Shown piece after piece: positions 22,117 to 34,599 of a stretch of DNA of 64,000 bases (position 1 is the stretch's first letter; each line of letters begins with the position of its first letter). This stretch comes from Hypericum androsaemum (Eukaryota; Streptophyta; Magnoliopsida; Malpighiales; Hypericaceae). The stretch covers positions 2,983,501-3,047,500 of the forward strand of contig OZ023187.1 in assembly GCA_963995505.1 (NCBI GenBank). Direction: 5' to 3'. Position numbers and translations under genes: made by a program. Under the pieces are notes generated by a model, which saw only the letters and a program-made list of their open reading frames with translations, was not told where the DNA came from and did not search any database.

Positions 22117-25100
22117 ATGAGAATTTAATTCTCTTATTAGCTGGACCAAAATGACGATGACTGGTTTATGCAGAAAAAAGTATCAGTTCCATTTTGTGGT
22201 GGGCCTTGAATGCCTTGCGTCCCCTGTTGGTGGAGTTCTGCTTTTTGCTGTTGAAATTATTCACCTCAATCGTCCACGTCTCTTCTTTCCCTTTATGCTT
22301 TCTCATAAAAGGCTCGCTTTGTTTTTCCCTTCTCATCAAGAGGACGCATGCCTGCTTGGTATTTACAAACCAATCAATATAGAAAGGTCAAATTGGGACG
22401 TTTGAATTTACGTCGAACAAATATTTAACATGGATATTTTCTTAATTGTTCGAACTCGATATATTTTTGCTACTCCTTTGTCATTTGATCTTGTTGGTAG
22501 TAACTTTCGGAACATTACGATAGTATGTTTATGGAAAATATTAACATAATTAGTAATGAAACCCACTACCTGAGATCTTTTGAATGTCTGGATCCAGTAG
22601 CATGTTTCGACCTGTATCGATCGTGGAGAACTACGGTGATAAACTGGGTAGGGCCGCAACCACACATCACGAAAAGCACTGTACCTTTCTACCATGGTTG
22701 GGCCCTTCAGAAGAGAGGAAACACGACATAAGATGAATATCTTATCAGCTTCACATAATTTCAATGACAAGAATAACGAACTGCCCTGTTTTTTTGGTCG
22801 TTACTAACTAGTTACCGGACACCTATGGGTCGATTAATTCAGTTCGAGCCAGGTGGAAGAAACAAGCCTTGTTTGCACTTAATTGGGTTACTAACATTGA
22901 TTCAATACTTTTTTTTTGCGAACACCAACTCGGTTGGCTTGCAAAGTCTCTATTGATGTTAGAAAATGGTTGACTTGCTGCAGAATGGACCACCGAACAA
23001 CAGCAAAAGCAAAATAGCCTATCATATCAAAGCAAACAATGTGGATCTTAGTCCATGTGCAAACAGAAAGAAACAAATTTTCAAAAGAAATGAGAAAATG
23101 ACAGGAGTGAAATTTTGCTGAAAACTAGAAGATAAACCTGACCTCTTTGATGGGTATTTCCCAAGGTCCAATGTCGCATGGTATGACCAGGACGAACTGC
23201 GGGATTTCTTCCTTGTCCCTGCAGATCAAGCTGAATACCGCAGCCACGGTTCAAGTCCGACGCGCCTCTTTACTAGAAGGACACAAAAGTTAAGCACGAT
23301 TTCATGAGAAATTAAAACGATTAAGGAAGGCCGGTCAGAGAGACCTTGTTGATGGTGCTCCAGCTCCAAGACAAGATCTTTTAGCTGCACCCATGGTGGT
23401 AGTCCTTTCTTACCATCCAATGCAGCCGCTAGGTCCAGCACATAAGCTAAAACCTTTGTACGTTCTATGTGCCGTAGAAAAGCATGTCCAAGTCCACGAT
23501 CTTCATGAGCTCCTTTTATGAGTCCAGGAATGTCAGCCACGGTAATGGAGAAGTCACTAAAGCTTAATTTCCCTAAATTTGGTCTTAAAGTTGTGAAGGC
23601 GTAGTGGCCTACTCTTGGCTTAGCCCTAGAAAGAGCTCCTAATAGAGTGCTTTTACCAGCATTCGGCATGCCAACGAGACCCACATCAGTGATGCTCTTC
23701 AGTTCCAAAATCAAAACAGCTTCGAAACCAGGTGTACCAGCAGTATGAGGAGATTGATTCCCACTCTCTGTTTCGGCAAACGAAGCACTTTCACTATTGA
23801 GCCCCGACTTGTTAAGCTTAGCCTTCTTTGAGACATTTGAAGAATGGACATTGCCCAAACCACCATCTCCTCCCTGAGCAATAATAATTTGCTGACCAGG
23901 TTCGGTCAATTCTGCGACATTGTAATATACACGTTCCTCACCTTGCAACTCTGGTTGAGTTGTGCCAGTGCTTGGCGATTTCTTCCCTGATATTTCGTTA
24001 TCAGCAGACGAGTTAACAGAACATTGCGAAAAGAAAGCTCCTTCTACTTTATTTAGGGCCTCAGGGACGGACTCCAGATTAGGTTTTGCATGCTCAGCGT
24101 CAAGAGAGCCTGGAAGGTCCCAAGGGTCCAAATCTTCCCTGGAACATTTCACAACTTTGGAAGGAAGTTCCCCCTTCAAGAGATGAATCACAGTGCCAAC
24201 AGGTACTCGGACAACCTACAAGCAAGAAACTTCCAATGAAATTTGAAAGAGCGAAATCATGCCACCTTCATGGTAACAGAATAGGTAAAACTAACTACCT
24301 TGTCTTCTCCTCGAGTTCCTATCATATTTTTTGAGGCTCCGTGATCCCCTTTTGATGCATTCTGTTAAACCATAATCAGGATTCAGTCCTTATAGTGCCT
24401 GTCACCAAGCTATCTATTCGGAAAAAAGTAATAACGAAACCAGCCTACAAAAACAACTGCTTCTGTAGACTGTAGGTAAGAAATTGGGAGCTACGACACG
24501 AGAACAGGTACTCATCTAAAGTTTGTTAAAGAGAGGCAAGAAAGGAAGTACAACATACAACATGATGATGCAAACTGCTGAAATCCCAAACAGCAGATGA
24601 GCATTCAAGTATAACATCACCGCCTCTTCCTCCATTTCCACCTACGTTTCCGAGTTTTCACGAATGAGAAGAGCAGACACATTAAGAAATTTCTAGAAAA
24701 CCTATCTGTCATATAAGCAAAAATCCCGAATGATATCAAACAGTAGATGACCGAAGAAACCCTGAAAGATAACTTCAACCTATCATATCCCTTGCTAGAT
24801 TTTATTCATGTCAAGAAATTTACCATCCGGTCTACCATGTCGATCACGTCGGCTGCGACGAACACTAAAGCAACCAGTTCCCCCATCACCTCCTTTTGCA
24901 TACAGCTTAATCCTGTCTCTCATTCTAGTTTCCTGTGAAGAGGACCACAAAAAAATTATCAACAGCAAGTCCAAAACTACGACAAGATAAAATCTGGGAG
25001 AAGTGTTTTAACACCTGCAAAGGCGCTGCCTTTTGTTTCACTTGAACACCGTCCGAATAACAGAACAAAGACGTCAAAGCCCATGGACATTTCGAGGACT

Positions 25101-26040
25101 TCCTCAAAGCTTCTTCCAAGTAGCAAACCGATTTCGCACTACTGCGCATCCACATGTCTCCCCCCTTTCTCTATCAGCTTATGCTACCAACATTAACCTA
25201 CAAAACAAACAAAAGGAACACATGCTTAACGTTCGAAGACGTGTTTCATCTTCTCAATTGGAGTGCCAATGAGGCCCAATATCGAGAGGTTCTCGGTTCG
25301 ACTGCTGAGTGATTAATACCAAACTGGCCTAACTGGGTTCCAAAAGTTACACATCATTATAGAACCAAGTCCTCAAAAACAAAAACACATACTGACATAT
25401 AATTAATTCAGGTAAACATACACAAGCTTCAACGAAGAGGCAGACAAGGAAAAGTGTTTAAAGAGGGGAGGCTCCTACTACGAAAAAGAAGTGAAATTTC
25501 TGCAACTCTGTTTGAGGCAAATTGACGAACACTTGGTGAGCATATTTTCCAAAACACACAGCGGCGAAAAAGACTCCGAGTCGCGTTGAAGGACCGGGGA
25601 TTGCTTTGATCTCCTATAGAAAGCAGGGCAGGTGACCAGTCGTCCCGAGACAAGACAAGGCAGCTGATGTTTCCAGGAATAAAAGAAGACAACTCGTCAT
25701 GTATCCGTCTTCCGGTTAAGGGTAAGTTTATTTTTTTCATTAATTAATATTTTAGGAATAATTTTTCAACTAAGATATTTTTAATAAAAATCAGGTTTAT
25801 TGTCCTCGGAATGAGACTTTGTATTTCAAAGGGAAGTGTTAGTGTTCTATTCTATGCTCAGAAAACCTTCTTATAATAAAGGGACAAGTACAAACAAAAA
25901 TTTTCTACTATGATCATGAACTATATAAACGCTATTGATGATCCTGACATTGATACTTTTTTTTTGTAACAGAGACTCGAGAAGGGTCCGGGCCAAATTA
26001 GTTCTCGGAACTTAGAAACGGTGTCGTTTCTAGGCTGATT
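22117..26040. repeat. Older diverged copy U4 of the Obg part of the unit
   Basis: Homology to the unit starts at the ATGAGAA motif (22117-22123) and runs to about 26040, equivalent to 4706-8630. There it stops abruptly: the unit continues towards TIM9, whereas this copy runs into unrelated DNA. It differs from U1-U3 by scattered substitutions and small indels, for example a shorter A run near 24421 that shifts the offset from 10965 to 10964. It is therefore clearly older than the U1-U3 expansion. It has no TIM9 or MT part. Confidence 0.9.
23226..25155 (-). pseudogene. Obg-type GTPase, 3'-truncated gene, older copy 4
   Basis: Exons at 25155-25015, 24932-24824, 24641-24559, 24361-24299 and 24215-23319. 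The frame is open and G1-G3 are present as in the other copies. Amino-acid differences from U1-U3 include G-to-A in the leader (CPWALTS), K for E and P for A in the acidic insert, Q for L in AQGGDGG, F for Y near the SASFAET stretch, and T for A just before G1 (SITDVGLVG). It is cut off after DRPSLI exactly like the tandem copies, so the truncation predates the array. The intact parent gene should lie elsewhere in the genome. Confidence 0.75.
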
Positions 26041-27560
26041 TTGGCACGCTGCATCGGATAAGTTTGTCCGGTTAGTTAGCTGACGTGGCTCAAAAAAAAT
26101 TTCATTTCAATTACTTATTAATATTTTTTCAAAAAATATTCTAACCCTAAGTCCTCTTTTTCAGCACTCCTCCATCCTCTTTCTCTCCCTCACAAATCCT
26201 CACTAAAGAAAGGGTGAGGCAGCTCCTCTTCAAAGCCCTTGCCTTTTGTCGTCCTCTCCTCAACCTCCTCCACCTCGTAAACCTAAAGCTAGTTCAATCT
26301 CTTCCAAGCTCGTGTATGTTCCAGGCTCGTGCATGGTGCAGGTAAAGGTTAGACCTGGGTTCAAAGCTAACTCAACCTTGGTTAACCTCTCCCAAGCTCG
26401 TGCATGGTCCAACTCAACCTCGTTTTACCTCTCACATTCAACTTTAGCTCCAGGTTCAACCAAGACCAAGACAACTCCACCTCTCCCAATCTCGAATATA
26501 GATTCCTAAAATGGTAAGATTAAGTTTTATGGTTATGGTGTTGAGTCGCCTTTACAAATGGCATGGACAATGGGAACTGTTGGATGTCACTTATATGGTT
26601 GTGGTCGTTATGGAGAATTTGATATAAAAAAATATAATTTTTTCATGTGCGTTGATCCGCCTACTTGCAAGTGGGGTTCTGAAATCTTGCCATCTCTCTT
26701 GGTGTCAATTCAGCAGAAAAAAGAGCGTATATTTGCCCTTAACTCCCGAGTTAATGATTTATAAGCTAACCTAACGATGGCAAAAGAAGTTGCTAAAGTT
26801 ATAGTGATGGAACTACAAAAGAGTGAAGAGCTGTGTAGCTTACTCGAACCTCAGACTGTAGAAAATAATCGTTTGATTGTTAAATAGAAGAGATGTATTT
26901 TTTTGTTTGTCATTGTAATTGTTATGTGCGTTATCCATATTGTATCTATGTAATAAACTACAAAGTTGTAAATATACATCTCAGCTTTACAGAGAAACTT
27001 AAATCACCTCAATCGGACTCCGAAGTAAGAAGTTGTGGCTCCCCAACCGAAATCAGTCGATCGACACTCAGTCGACTCTTGATTTCAAACAAATTTTCAA
27101 TATTTTACACTTCGAATTTAGAGAAGTTATAAACTTCAAAGTTGTAAATATACGTTTCAGCTTCACAGAGCAACTTGAATTACCTCAATCGGACTTCGGA
27201 GTAAGAAGTTGTGGCTTCCCAACCAAAATATGTTGACCGCTTCTGACAAGCGATCTATCGCTCCTCATCACAACCGTTCTCTCACCGACATCATCCTCCT
27301 CGCCGGCGTCGATTTATCAGGTTTGGGAGGGAGAGAGAGGGGACGGGGAGAAAGGATTTAGAAAAAATGAGTGAGGAGAGAGAAAAAGGAAGATAAAAAA
27401 TGAGGAGTAAAAGACAAAAATATCCCTAATGAATTATTACCGTCAGATTTCTGAGGCAAGCATAGGCATCAAAATAAGTGGACCAGATTAAAACTCACGG
27501 GAATCCTCTATTAGATTCCATACTAAATTCTCCTCCAATAATGTCTAATTTATTTATTAT
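26041..27560 (+). mobile_element. Degenerate GRF-zinc-finger gene or transposon-derived segment
   Basis: Inserted-looking DNA that starts exactly where U4 homology ends. The frame at 26558-26764 reads GYGVESPLQMAWTMG, then CHLYGCGRY, YNFFMCVDPPTC and EILPSLLVSIQQKK. This matches the plant GRF zinc-finger pattern (GRRFYGC ... FFxWxDPPMC), but the first Cys pair is lost. After a stop, a coiled-coil-like piece (26775-26887) and a hydrophobic tail (near 26895) follow, as in plant GRF-TM proteins. A roughly 160-bp block (about 26957-27240) is duplicated in tandem. I see no convincing terminal repeats, so the class is uncertain. Confidence 0.55.
26957..27240. repeat. Two diverged tandem copies of a ~160-bp block
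   Basis: CAAAGTTGTAAATATACATC and CAAAGTTGTAAATATACGTT each begin a copy, followed by CCTCAATCGGACTCCGAAGT and its near match. The phrasing, AAAGTTGTA followed about 40 bp later by a short AATCAYCTCAAT stretch, resembles repeated blocks in the LTRs at 50640-51180 and 57640-58140. This hints at an LTR-derived origin. Confidence 0.55.
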
Positions 27561-27703
27561 ATCCGAACTCGAAAATTTTGATCGATTCCGTTTTAACTAC
27601 GGATCACATTCCATTAATAAATAAATAAACAACCAAATCAGACATCATATGTACAATCCAAATAAATGTCTGAAATAATCCTAACTTATAAGAGAATCTA
27701 TAA

Positions 27704-30290
27704 TTATTCGTATATCAATTCATCTAGAAGCTCATCAAATATGGCATCTTCCAGATCAAGTGCAACGTCCTCAACGTCGAACCGGAGGTTCATCCACCCA
27801 TCACCTTTCAACACGTGGCTCGCAATGATGTCGTTTAGTGAACGGTCCTTCCACGAGCCATAGCTTCGACACCAGCTTATTCTCTTCCAAACTTCGTTTA
27901 GTACTTGCCTTCCTTTAGGCAGTGGACGTGTGTTACGTTGAGGGACAGAGAGTTGCATGGGGAAGTAGGCCAGTTGGGTCTCGAAAACGTCGTGGAGGGT
28001 CTCGTTTACGAGGTCGAAGAAGAGCCTGTGGTCGTCGTCGTATTGGCCGAGTTGATCAGGGTGGTGGAGGAAGGCCTCGAGGTCTTTGTATAGCTTGGGG
28101 CTCAAGGGCTGGTCAAGTGAATGCCATTGTGCGAGGCAGTCTTGCTCTAGGAAACCGGATACGTAGAGGAGATCACGCACGTATGTCCAGTCGGGATTGT
28201 CCTGTATGTCGGGTTCTGCAGCTGCTGTGTCCGCGCTTAGTCCTGTCGAGGAGGCTTCATTGGTCCGGTCTAGTTGGCCAGCAGAAGTGTTGCTTGGCTC
28301 CAGGCATTGACCTGTTACAATTTGGAATGTAATGTTCATGGTTGATCAGCAGAATGTTTATGATAAAGAAACAAACGACAGGCTAAATGGATTAGTACCT
28401 TTGGAAGACTCGGTTGATCTGCCTGTAGTCTGTCGAAAATGAGTGTCAAGGACTGAAACGGGGCTCCGATCTTCGTCCTCCGCGATGGAGTTGACGGAGG
28501 GAGCTGGCTGTTCATCTTGACAGGTTTCGACCGCTTCCTGATGCAGTTCAACTGCCTTAGCAGCTCTGTCCTCCACATTTGCGGTCTCGCCTACCGCGGT
28601 TTGCTCTTCGTGTTTCGAGGGCTCGGATTGATCTCTTGAAGGACCAATGCCAATGCATTCTGCCTCGAAGTCGTTACCTGGAGCTGTTCCTAGTGGCATT
28701 TCGGACTTCAGGTCATCACTTGAGGCCTCATCTGGAAAGGGCAAAAGGGAGTCAATATCATCAGGCAACGAGAGTCTCCTCCAGAATGTTTTCATACTAG
28801 AGCCTCTCGACAGATTTCTGTCATCGCTTGTCAATTTTAGGCTCCGGGATCGGTACTGGACCCTTGGTGGTGCCTCTCTGCTGAAGCTGTTATCGAACAA
28901 CCAAGTGTACTTATCGATGGACTCGTTAAGAGAACACGTTCTTCGAACAAGACGCACGCCATCCTTGTCAAGATCATTACTGGGGCGGCTCCCCTCGAGC
29001 GATCGCTCTGGCTTTGCTCCATCGGTTATGGTCCGTTCGCTTACCTTTTTGCTCTGCTTAAGTGCATGCTTTATTTTCTTCCTAAGATCAGTGACATAAC
29101 TCATCACAGAAGAGTATCTACCATTTTTCTCATCTCCGATGCTGTCGGATTTTAGACAAGTATCCTCTGCAGAGTTGGATGCAATAGCCTTCGTTGATTG
29201 AACGATGAAGGGGGAGTTTTCTGCTGTCGGATACGACCATGTTTCCGTTTTCTTGTGCTCGAGAGTACTAGGCCTAAGAGACCTCATTCCAGACGGTTCG
29301 GCTGACGGAAACGAACCTGATCGCTTCAGCTTAAGTTTCGGAGTGGAATGAGGCTGGAAATGGACCCTCTTGACACCTTGAACTTCCGGTTCGTGCAAGA
29401 TTTCAAGGAACAACTTCTTGTTGACCTGGAATATCTCGAGAATGTCTACGGATTCCTCGAATTTGGAACCGGAAGTCTGTTTATCTCGAAGTAGAGACTC
29501 TGGCAGGCGGGTTACTGATTCATCTATCTTCTCGGATAATGATGCTTGCCGTGGACTAGGAAGTCGAGACTGCGCATGCCATCCAGTTGAATCAGCATCA
29601 GAAGTCCTTTGGACAATTATGATAGGACCCTGCATTGATGATCCTTGGATTCCTGACATCTCCTTGGCAATTAAGGCCTTCATCCGGGATTTACTTGAAA
29701 TCCGGTTAATCACCTTCGCGGTTGTTTCTTCCTCATCAACCTGTCAATTTTAGCTCTAGGATTCAAGTACAAACACATACTCATAAACCTGCATTACCGA
29801 ATACTGAATCAGCATTCGTGAAGTGACGGGACAGGCACTTACCAGCTGCGCGACTGCATCGACATCCGGATATCCCTGCACTTCCTGTCTGTCATGATCC
29901 AACGAATGTGTTTTCGGATTTCTGCAGCCTGCAAATAAAATGATAGGATCATTGAGACTGCATCCGGACGAATCCGAAATAGACGGAATCAAAACTGCTA
30001 TAACTCCACGGATTTTGCATCTATTTCATTATGCTTCAATCAAGCCATTACAAGAGCAACCAAAGATGCAACACACGCAAGAAATTCGATGATCGAGCAG
30101 ACGCCAAGGCGACCGAAGAAATCTTACACATCGGACGTTTTCCTCTGCCATTTTTCCTGCGAGGAAGAATCCTACTGAGATTGGACCGGTGATGGTGATC
30201 AAGAATACTATGAAGTATCCCTATCAGACAACCAGAATGGTACTTCTGGAACTCCATAACCGAATCCTTCCGCTCCAATTGCCTTCCCAT
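27704..30290 (-). CDS. DUF4378-domain protein, 4 exons
   Basis: Exons 30290-30128, 29928-29843, 29740-28399 and 28311-27704. All junctions have GT/AG borders and consistent phase (for example T|GC across exons 1-2 and AAA G|GT across 3-4), giving 732 residues. The N-terminus carries a basic motif (HSGCLIGILHSILDHHHR, then RKNGRGKR) found at the start of this plant family. The middle is long, low-complexity and Ser/Arg-rich (RSRSLKLTSDDRNLSRGSSM). The C-terminal ~200 residues form DUF4378: DWTYVRDLLYVSGFLEQD, then LFFDLVNETLHDVF and FDELLDELIYE at the very end. Related TRM/LONGIFOLIA-type proteins act with microtubules and cell shape; that role is not shown here. An upstream in-frame ATG (30395) is preceded by TTTGTCAG, which looks like the end of a leader intron, so I chose 30290. 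Confidence 0.85.
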
Positions 30291-30399
30291 TTCTCGTAAA
30301 CAGAGACCGATTAGTCGGCATGCTGATGTCCGAATAACACCTGGATTATAACCAGGACAGTTTGGCTGGTTGCTAGCCTTAGATTCACCTGACAAATAA

Positions 30400-33300
30400 C
30401 AAAAACAGATGAGGCGTTACGTTGAAATTTCCGGACCAGAATCCTAATCTTCTCTTCTGTGATCAAATCAGATACTCCACTCCAGAGATCAGGAATTAAT
30501 TAACTTGCGTTTAATCTAAAGATCAAGCCTAGATTTTTACCCTTTTAAATACATGTAAATAAATCTTAAGTTGCATATTTTCTCTTCTATATACCAAATT
30601 AGGCCAAAACCAATAGGGTAGCTTAAAGGCAACCAGAACAGGCAGTACCTTCCATCAAAGGAAACTGGACAAGGGACTTATTAAACACCTTTGACCACCT
30701 TAAAGCACCAGCATCAAAAGTTGGCAAGCAACAAAGTCAACTATGGTTCTAAGGAGAATCATTAAGGAAACCAAAACACCCCTAACAAATAGTAACCAAA
30801 AGATAGAGAGGGAGTTCGGCCTCTTATTTAGTTATACAATAGGAAAACTTATTTAAAAAAAATTATTATCTAGTTAATAATTTGAAACAAATTCTAACAA
30901 TAATTAATCCAGTTCTTAGAATCTAGTTTACGAGACAAGCTTAATAGTAACATAAGCAATAAAGGAATTATCAAGTAATTAGATCAATGGGTAATGAATG
31001 AAGTCATCTAGTTTAATCATCAATAGTTCACAAATAAGAGTCTTTCAAAATGCAAGGTTGAACTTTGCTGCTATTCAAATATCCTATCAGGTCTGAACTT
31101 AAATTAGTCAGACTCGTAGATTTCCAGATGGAAGGTGGTTTCAACCTAAGGCACGTTAAAGAGAAGCAAAACCGGTCTCTACCTGAAGAGAGAGAAGGAA
31201 CCGACAGCAAATTCGATTCAAGAAGAGCTTATAAGATGGGATTCTTCTCAGGGTCTTTAACGTGCAAGAAGGTGGGGGAAGGAAGAAGAGAAATAGCCAA
31301 AATAGGAAGGGGAAGGTAATCGTTGGAACTATCTAACTGTAAAGAAGACCAACAAAGGAAATTTAACAGAACGCAGACGACGATTGGTACGGGTTTTTTA
31401 AGGCGTGGACCAGAATACCCGCCAAAGACTGGTCTTTTAATTATAAGATAAAGACAAGAAATGCAAAAAAGAAAAAAAGAAAATGCAAGATAAGGCAAGA
31501 AAATGCAAAAAAATGGTAAGATAAAGAAAGAAAAAATAATATAAGAAAAAAAATGTAAGAAAAGAAAATGTAAGATAAGGTAAAACTTTTGAAATGTATA
31601 AAAACTTTTGCAACAAATATTTAACATTAGTATGTTCATAAATGTTCGAACTCGAAATCTCTTGATTAAGTTAACACAACTCTTCCATAACTATTGATCC
31701 AAGTGTTGGTTTTTAACAACAACAAAAAAATTCTATGTTGGCTTTTAACAACAACAAAAAAATCTAAGTGTTGGTTCATCTTCTTTGCCTTGTCTTATAT
31801 GTGTCTTGCTTATTATGAAAATAATATTCAATTATTACTGCTGGTCCAAAATTGAGGTCCCCCGCCACCATGCTAAAAAAGGAAATAAAATAAGGCTATT
31901 GATGAAGGTGAGGTCCAAGGATTGGTGACCAAACCATTAATATACAATTGCTATCGTATGATCTAGAGAATTGGGTCGCCCTTTGTTAGGACTACCAACC
32001 TCAACTTTCATGACCCCAATTTATATATTCCATCTTAGTTTTTAAAATTTAATTTCGAGTCATTGAACATCTAATGCCGGTAGAATGGGAGGGGTGCATT
32101 AGAAGCAGAAGCATAGAAAAACTAATATGCCTTGCTTGTAAAGCTATTTTACAAGATTATCGTCTTGGAAATCTGGTACCAACTACCAAATGAAAATAAC
32201 CCGCCATGTTATGTTATGGTACTCCCTATATACTGAGTATTAATATCTATATCAATTATTTTTTAATAAAATTTTAAAGAGAGAAAATAATTATGTAAGA
32301 CTTGTCATAAATTTTTAAAAATGATGAGATCCTAAACATTGGTTATACAGAGATATATTTGTGAACTATATGTTATCTCTACCGTGTACCATACATATAT
32401 ATCTATATATATATATAAGAAATGGTAGTTGGTAAACTAGCACAGGCCTATAAAATTAACAGAACCAATGCTCAGATGTTACTTGGGAGCTCTCAAATTT
32501 TTAGGAGGACCAATGGACTGGACTGGAACAGAAACAAGTTAACAATATGAATCATTCTTTCTTTTCGAATTCTGTTGCGTTAAAATGAATTTGATCCAAA
32601 AAAATTTACTATTTTTTTCTTATTTTCAACTTAAACATAAATTAGTCATATCATCTGTTTTGAGGAAAAAAAGTCTCATCAAAAATTGTTTTCGTAATTT
32701 ATATCGCCAAAATGGAAAATGGAAGCTACGTGGTCTTCGAATTTAATGGAACTAATTATTACAACTTGGAAACGTCCAAGAAAATTTCGACACTTAGAAG
32801 GTTCAATTAGTCTAACATTTAATCGTAACTATATGCGCACGGACAACGGCAACAAAAGTGTGACCCAAGACAAGTCAAAAGAAAAACGCAACAACAATAA
32901 CGTGTCATATTATGGACATGCATCATCTAGATGACAAGAACTAAACTATATGATTTTGTTGTCACTTTTGAGTTTTAACAGGTTTAGAGACGAAAGTTCG
33001 GATATATATTGACTCATTCAAATTATGCCACCTAATTAGGAATGATAGTTAAACTCGAATTCCTAGAATCTATCCCAATTCAGGTCTTATTGGTCAAAAG
33101 ATTGAATCGTGCATGAATTTTTGTTTAAAAAAAAGATAAGTACATGAAAATAGATCACTAGTACCCGTCCAAATCTAATTGAACCAGCCTAGATCTGTCC
33201 ATCCCATCCGTAGCACCCATTCAAACTTATGTAGCTGTATTTTTGTGTGACTAGAATTAAGTTTGTTTAATTAGAATCTTTTAGGGAATGTTTGTTTAAT

Positions 33301-34400
33301 TAGATCCAAAGCAAGCAATTGTGGGAAAATCCTTTTCATAGAGGAGCCATCTTTACTTTTTCCACCAATTCTAGTTGAGCGTGTGCATGGTCCGCCAAAA
33401 CTGACTTTGGAAAAATGTACTACTACTCCGTTACGGAACTTGTGAAATGGGACGACTTTGATGGGGAGGAAGGCTTTCTTTCTGGGTTTACTTTGATTAA
33501 TGTCTAACATCAACATATCCTTAGTACTTATATGAACCGTTGTTCAAACTAAATTAAAAGATTTGAGTTTGTGCTTTTGAAAATACAACAATGTTAAATA
33601 TTTATTGGAATATTTTTTTTGTAATTCAAAGGTTCTATCAGCTCGAACATGAATTAGTTACGAAGTAGTTTAATAAAACATAAGCTGACGTCTGTGTGTT
33701 TTGAGATTGGAGGGGATGGACTTCAATTCTTGTTCCAAATAATTAGAAGAGAAAAGACAATTTTTCTGCGTGGAAGCTATACATAATTGGCGGGGAGCTT
33801 TGGAGTTCGGATGATAATTTATGGCCTAATAAGGCCCAATACTTGGGAATCTCACAAGTTTCCGATCACAGTCGTTTTGGCTTTATTTGCTCTTTTTTTT
33901 GGCAAGTTTAATTTTATTAATATAAATATTTACAACTTACTAAATAGAGATTCCTTTCTTGCGAGAATACTTACGTTGGCCTCCTCAAGCTTTATTTGCT
34001 TATATTGTCATTTGGATGATAATTTGCGTCGTGCTTATAGTTCGAACTTAAAAAAATCCATTTTAGTACTCTGTAATAATACAAAAAATTATTTTAGTAC
34101 CTAATGGCATAAAATAGATTAATTGAGTCAATTTTATTTCAATTAAAATTAATTAGATCTACGGGCAACTGCTCGGACCCTGGCCAACTAGAGAAGCCAC
34201 ATCAGATTTTCCTGATGATGTGGCATGCCATCACGATTTTCTTTAAAATAAAATACATTTTGAAAAAGTTTCAAAATAGTCCTAAGTATTTTTTTCTTCT
34301 CAAAACACCTCTGTCTCTCCTCCCAATCTCTCTCTTCCCTCCCTCAGGATGCTAAAGTGATTTTTCGCGGAACTACAGATACTAAAATAGGCTTTTCCCA
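30400..34400. other. Gene-poor AT-rich interval
   Basis: The promoter and leader of the DUF4378 gene probably extend to about 31400. Beyond that I see no protein with recognisable motifs. Short repeats with TTAAATATTTATTG and TCGAACNTGAATTAG-type phrases (for example about 31600-31720 and 33590-33670) look like decayed SINE relatives. There is an A-rich, strand-biased stretch at 31440-31620. Confidence 0.5.
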
Positions 34401-34412
34401 ATTTTTTTAATT

Positions 34413-34595
34413 TTTGGTTTAGACCACTTGATATCTGGCTCATTGGGTCGACTAATCCAAATTCGAGCCGGGTAGGACCTTTGATAGGTGGCAAAGCTCT
34501 CCCAATAAATATTTAACACTGATGTGTTCTCAATGACTCGAACCTGATATTTTAAACAAGACCAATATCTTACCAATTAACCAATACACTCTATG
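34413..34595 (-). mobile_element. Second SINE-like copy, reverse orientation
   Basis: The reverse complement is related to 18840-19032 over nearly its whole length, including the block with GGGAGAGCTTTGCCACC, the GTAGGACC/GGTCCTACC block and a B-box-like CAGGTTCGAGTCA. It is more diverged. I did not find a clear target duplication. Confidence 0.6.
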
Positions 34596-34599
34596 ATAC

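Noticed and set aside
34197..34222. Inverted repeat CCACATCAG / CTGATGATGTGG
   Set aside because: Short and imperfect, with no element ends or target duplication around it.
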